From the NCBI GenBank assembly GCA_023229245.1, contig JALNZU010000031.1, positions 1-34,698 of the forward strand: a stretch of 34,698 bases of DNA. The letters run 5' to 3'. Every line of letters starts with the position of its first letter. Position 1 is the stretch's first letter. Shown here piece by piece: positions 33,013 to 34,698 of this stretch. Source of the DNA: Bacteroidales bacterium. Its GTDB lineage: Bacteria; Bacteroidota; Bacteroidia; Bacteroidales; F082. Position numbers and translations under genes: made by a program. The notes beneath the pieces were generated by a model, which saw only the letters and a list, made by a program, of their open reading frames with translations, was not told the origin of the DNA and ran no database searches.

Positions 33013-33159
33013 TTATTTGTTAATTGCCGCGATATAAATAAATAATCTAACTACAAATGCCATAATACAAATTGCACTCCAAACTGTTAATAAGATTGAA
33101 GCAACTAATGGCAACGGGATAACCAACGCCAAGACAATAAATAAAATTCCACTAATCAT
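33013..33159 (-). CDS. Small membrane protein (48 aa)
   Basis: This short open frame has an AAGGAAAAG site before its ATG. It starts 18 bp after the stop of the 92-aa gene and ends 17 bp before the next start. Nearly all residues are hydrophobic: ISGILFIVLALVIPLPLVAS, then LLTVWSAICIMAFVV, ending RLFIYIAAINK. It would form two membrane helices joined at a Pro-rich turn. No family was recognised. Confidence 0.6.
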   Translation of the reverse strand: MISGILFIVLALVIPLPLVASILLTVWSAICIMAFVVRLFIYIAAINK

Positions 33160-33177
33160 TTTGCTTTTCCTTCCTTT

Positions 33178-33456
33178 TTATTCTTCCGGTGTTTTTCTTC
33201 TAATCTCAAATGCATAAAGATTTTTAATCTTATGTAAATCTTCTTCATTTGTGAGTGCGGCGGTATCGCCCGTATGATAATTGACAAAATACATATAACG
33301 AATACGAACTTTATCGCTTGTCGGTTTACCGAATAAACCATCTTGTCTTAAGGCTAATCTTTCCTCTTTTGCAACAATAGATTTTACAATGCCTAATTCA
33401 AATCTATCGCCTTTTTGATAGATAACAACTTCGTCTACTTCAAATTTATTCTTCAT
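33178..33456 (-). CDS. Small beta-rich phage protein (92 aa)
   Basis: The frame is open from 33474, but GGAG lies before the ATG at 33456, giving MKNKFEVDEVVIYQKGDRFE. The N-terminus looks like an SH3-type barrel (VDEVVIYQKGDRFELGIVKS). The C-terminus has VNYHTGDTAALTNEEDLHKI, a pattern I know from small Gram-positive phage proteins of unknown role. It overlaps the end of the lipoprotein gene by 11 bp, so the two are coupled. Confidence 0.6.
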   Translation of the reverse strand: MKNKFEVDEVVIYQKGDRFELGIVKSIVAKEERLALRQDGLFGKPTSDKVRIRYMYFVNYHTGDTAALTNEEDLHKIKNLYAFEIRRKTPEE

Positions 33457-33841
33457 AATCATTACTCCAAACATCTTTACTTGCTTCGGTTATTGTAAGT
33501 TCCAAAATATCGCTTTCTTTATAGTGTGCTATATTAAAAAAAACTTCAAAAAAACTTTTTTCCTTAACCCTAATTACACCAAGCCAAAAATCTTCCCAAA
33601 ATACTTCATCTCTATAAATACTAACTTCAACTAAATAAGCATAAGTATTTTTATCATAGATGAAGTCTGATGCCATTAAACTTGTCGCTTCAAATGAATA
33701 ATAAGTATCTTGAACATCTCTTTCGCTGTAATGTTGTGCGATTTCAAGCATAATCCATCGTTCCGGCGTTCTTTTAACCATACTATTACAACCAACTAAT
33801 AGTAAGGTAAACGCTAATAACAATACTTTTAATTTTTTCAC
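33446..33841 (-). CDS. Phage lipoprotein (131 aa), superinfection-exclusion candidate
   Basis: A frame opens at ATG 33856, but the GGGAGG site favours the GTG at 33841, giving MKKLKVLLLAFTLLLVGCNS. This is a textbook lipoprotein signal with the lipid-attachment Cys18 after LLVG. The mature part is about 113 aa, rich in aromatic and acidic residues, and would be anchored on the outer face of the cell membrane. Lipoproteins made from a phage genome next to regulators often block DNA entry by related phages, but that role is inference. It starts inside the ribosome-binding region overlapping the HigA-like gene's end. Confidence 0.7.
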   Translation of the reverse strand: MKKLKVLLLAFTLLLVGCNSMVKRTPERWIMLEIAQHYSERDVQDTYYSFEATSLMASDFIYDKNTYAYLVEVSIYRDEVFWEDFWLGVIRVKEKSFFEVFFNIAHYKESDILELTITEASKDVWSNDYEE

Positions 33842-33843
33842 CT

Positions 33844-34125
33844 TTAGTCCTCCCATTTACTAATAATTACTAAATTCTTGTTTCTAATTGTTCTTAATTG
33901 ATAATGTTTTTCTAAATCGAGCCAAAACTCTGCTTGGACATCTTCGAAAACATCTTCAAGTTTAATAGCGACTTCCGCGCTAATACGTGCTTTGTTATTG
34001 ATTAGTTTAGACACAAACGTTTCACTCATACCGATATGAAGTGCTAACTGTTTTTGTGTAATACCTCGAGTAATAAGATACTCTTTTAAAATTCTGCCGG
34101 GCGTTACAATGTAATTCATTGTCAT
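33844..34125 (-). CDS. HigA/VapI-type helix-turn-helix regulator (93 aa)
   Basis: The sequence follows the XRE-family antitoxin pattern: TPGRILKEYLITRGITQKQL, ALHIGMSETFVSKLINNKAR, then ISAEVAIKLEDVFEDVQAEF and WLDLEKHYQLR. The helix-turn-helix spans about residues 22-45. HigA proteins usually pair with a HigB toxin, but neither neighbour looks like HigB, so it may act as a stand-alone phage repressor. AAAGGAG precedes the ATG. It lies between the ArpU-like gene and the lipoprotein gene. Confidence 0.8.
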   Translation of the reverse strand: MTMNYIVTPGRILKEYLITRGITQKQLALHIGMSETFVSKLINNKARISAEVAIKLEDVFEDVQAEFWLDLEKHYQLRTIRNKNLVIISKWED

Positions 34126-34138
34126 ATGTTCTCCTTTT

Positions 34139-34564
34139 TTATTTTTTATCTGGCGGATAATTTTCTTCTAAATCTTCTTTAAGCTTGGCTATAATGCGAT
34201 CAATATGCCGCCGGTTATATTTAGCAATAATTGCAATATCTTCGATTGCCTTGCGCTCGATGAAATACATAATAAATATGTCTTTGTATTTTTGATTATA
34301 AGTATCTAATATCAAAGACAACTTATTTATCGAGGCTTCTTTGATTGCTTGGATATTAACCATGTAGACTTTTAATACCCTTACTTTGATGTTGGCTTTT
34401 TGCGCTCTCTTTTGATTATTAACACCCCCTAATTTATGAAACTTTTTAAAATCTTCTTCCGCGATCAACATTTGTGTTTCCGCTTCGGTATATCGGAGGT
34501 CTAATTGAAAGAAATTACGGCGTATTTTTTCCGCGATATTAACATTATCTTCGTTGTTACTCAT
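34139..34564 (-). CDS. Sigma-region-4/ArpU-like regulator (141 aa)
   Basis: The first ~80 residues form charged helices. The C-terminal part, DIFIMYFIERKAIEDIAIIA then KYNRRHIDRIIAKLKEDLEE, resembles the sigma70 region-4 helix-turn-helix of ArpU/RinA-type proteins, which activate late genes in many Gram-positive phages. AAGGAGG precedes the ATG, which overlaps the upstream stop (ATGA). If it is an activator it might drive the virion operon starting at 27919, which lacks an obvious promoter. Confidence 0.65.
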   Translation of the reverse strand: MSNNEDNVNIAEKIRRNFFQLDLRYTEAETQMLIAEEDFKKFHKLGGVNNQKRAQKANIKVRVLKVYMVNIQAIKEASINKLSLILDTYNQKYKDIFIMYFIERKAIEDIAIIAKYNRRHIDRIIAKLKEDLEENYPPDKK

Positions 34565-34698
34565 TCCACACCCTCCTTTTTTAATTTTTTAATTAAAACT
34601 AATTGTTGGCCGTAAATGTAATGTAGAAATCTACCGTCTCTTTCTATGCCATTTAATTGACCGACAGCAACAACGATGTCGCCTTTATCTAATTCAAG
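34561..34698 (-). CDS. C-terminal 45 residues of an unidentified protein (cut by window edge)
   Basis: An open frame enters from the right edge and ends at TGA (34563-34561), overlapping the next ATG. The fragment begins LELDKGDIVVAVGQLNGIER and ends in a Lys-rich stretch. Its tail codons contain the ribosome-binding site of the 141-aa gene. It is too short for a family assignment. Confidence 0.65.
   Translation of the reverse strand, partial: LELDKGDIVVAVGQLNGIERDGRFLHYIYGQQLVLIKKLKKEGVE

Overview
This window is part of a tailed-phage or prophage genome that probably infects a low-GC Gram-positive (Bacillota-type) bacterium. The DNA is AT-rich. Nearly every gene has an AGGAGG-type ribosome-binding site, the standard genetic code works throughout, and many genes overlap by ATGA, TAATG or about 11 bp. 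There are no sheath, tape-measure or baseplate genes. The portal, connector, 'stabilization' protein and giant virion proteins point to a podovirus-like particle.

Layout. Positions 1-19 look like the 3' end of a tRNA (probably Gly), followed by a bidirectional terminator (25-54). From 27919 down to 99 one long leftward operon encodes the virion. In transcription order it holds a small-terminase candidate, TerL, a 101-aa protein, the portal, scaffold, an N4gp56-like major capsid protein with an extra C-terminal domain, a 67-aa protein, a connector, a split stabilization/tail protein (274 + 1752 aa), a four-gene membrane-protein cassette, a 1024-aa tail fibre or receptor-binding protein, a diversity-generating retroelement (DGR), a 102-aa protein, a 320-aa virion protein and a 1938-aa giant protein. 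An intergenic region of about 830 bp (27920-28752) is rich in repeats and hairpins. It separates this operon from a rightward early operon (28753-32690) that starts from a clear sigma70-type promoter. That operon encodes an ArdC-like antirestriction protein, a companion protein and small proteins, including a zinc-ribbon and a ribbon-helix-helix candidate. A bidirectional terminator (32724-32757) divides it from a leftward set of small genes (32780-34698): a crAss001_48-type protein, a 48-aa membrane peptide, a lipoprotein, a HigA-like regulator and a sigma-region-4/ArpU-like protein. A gene cut by the window edge is the last of these.

The main discovery is the complete DGR at 7198-8629. A reverse transcriptase with YMDD and IGNYTSQ motifs sits beside a 107-bp template repeat (8328-8434). 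The matching variable repeat (8523-8629) encodes the end of the C-type-lectin-like domain of the tail fibre. The repeats align without gaps and differ at 13 sites. Twelve of these are at the 25 template adenines and one is at the other 82 positions, which is the signature of adenine-directed mutagenic retrohoming. The phage can therefore diversify about ten residues of its probable receptor-binding tip. No Avd-type accessory gene is recognisable. No integrase, endolysin or replication gene is recognisable in this window; they may lie to the right of it.
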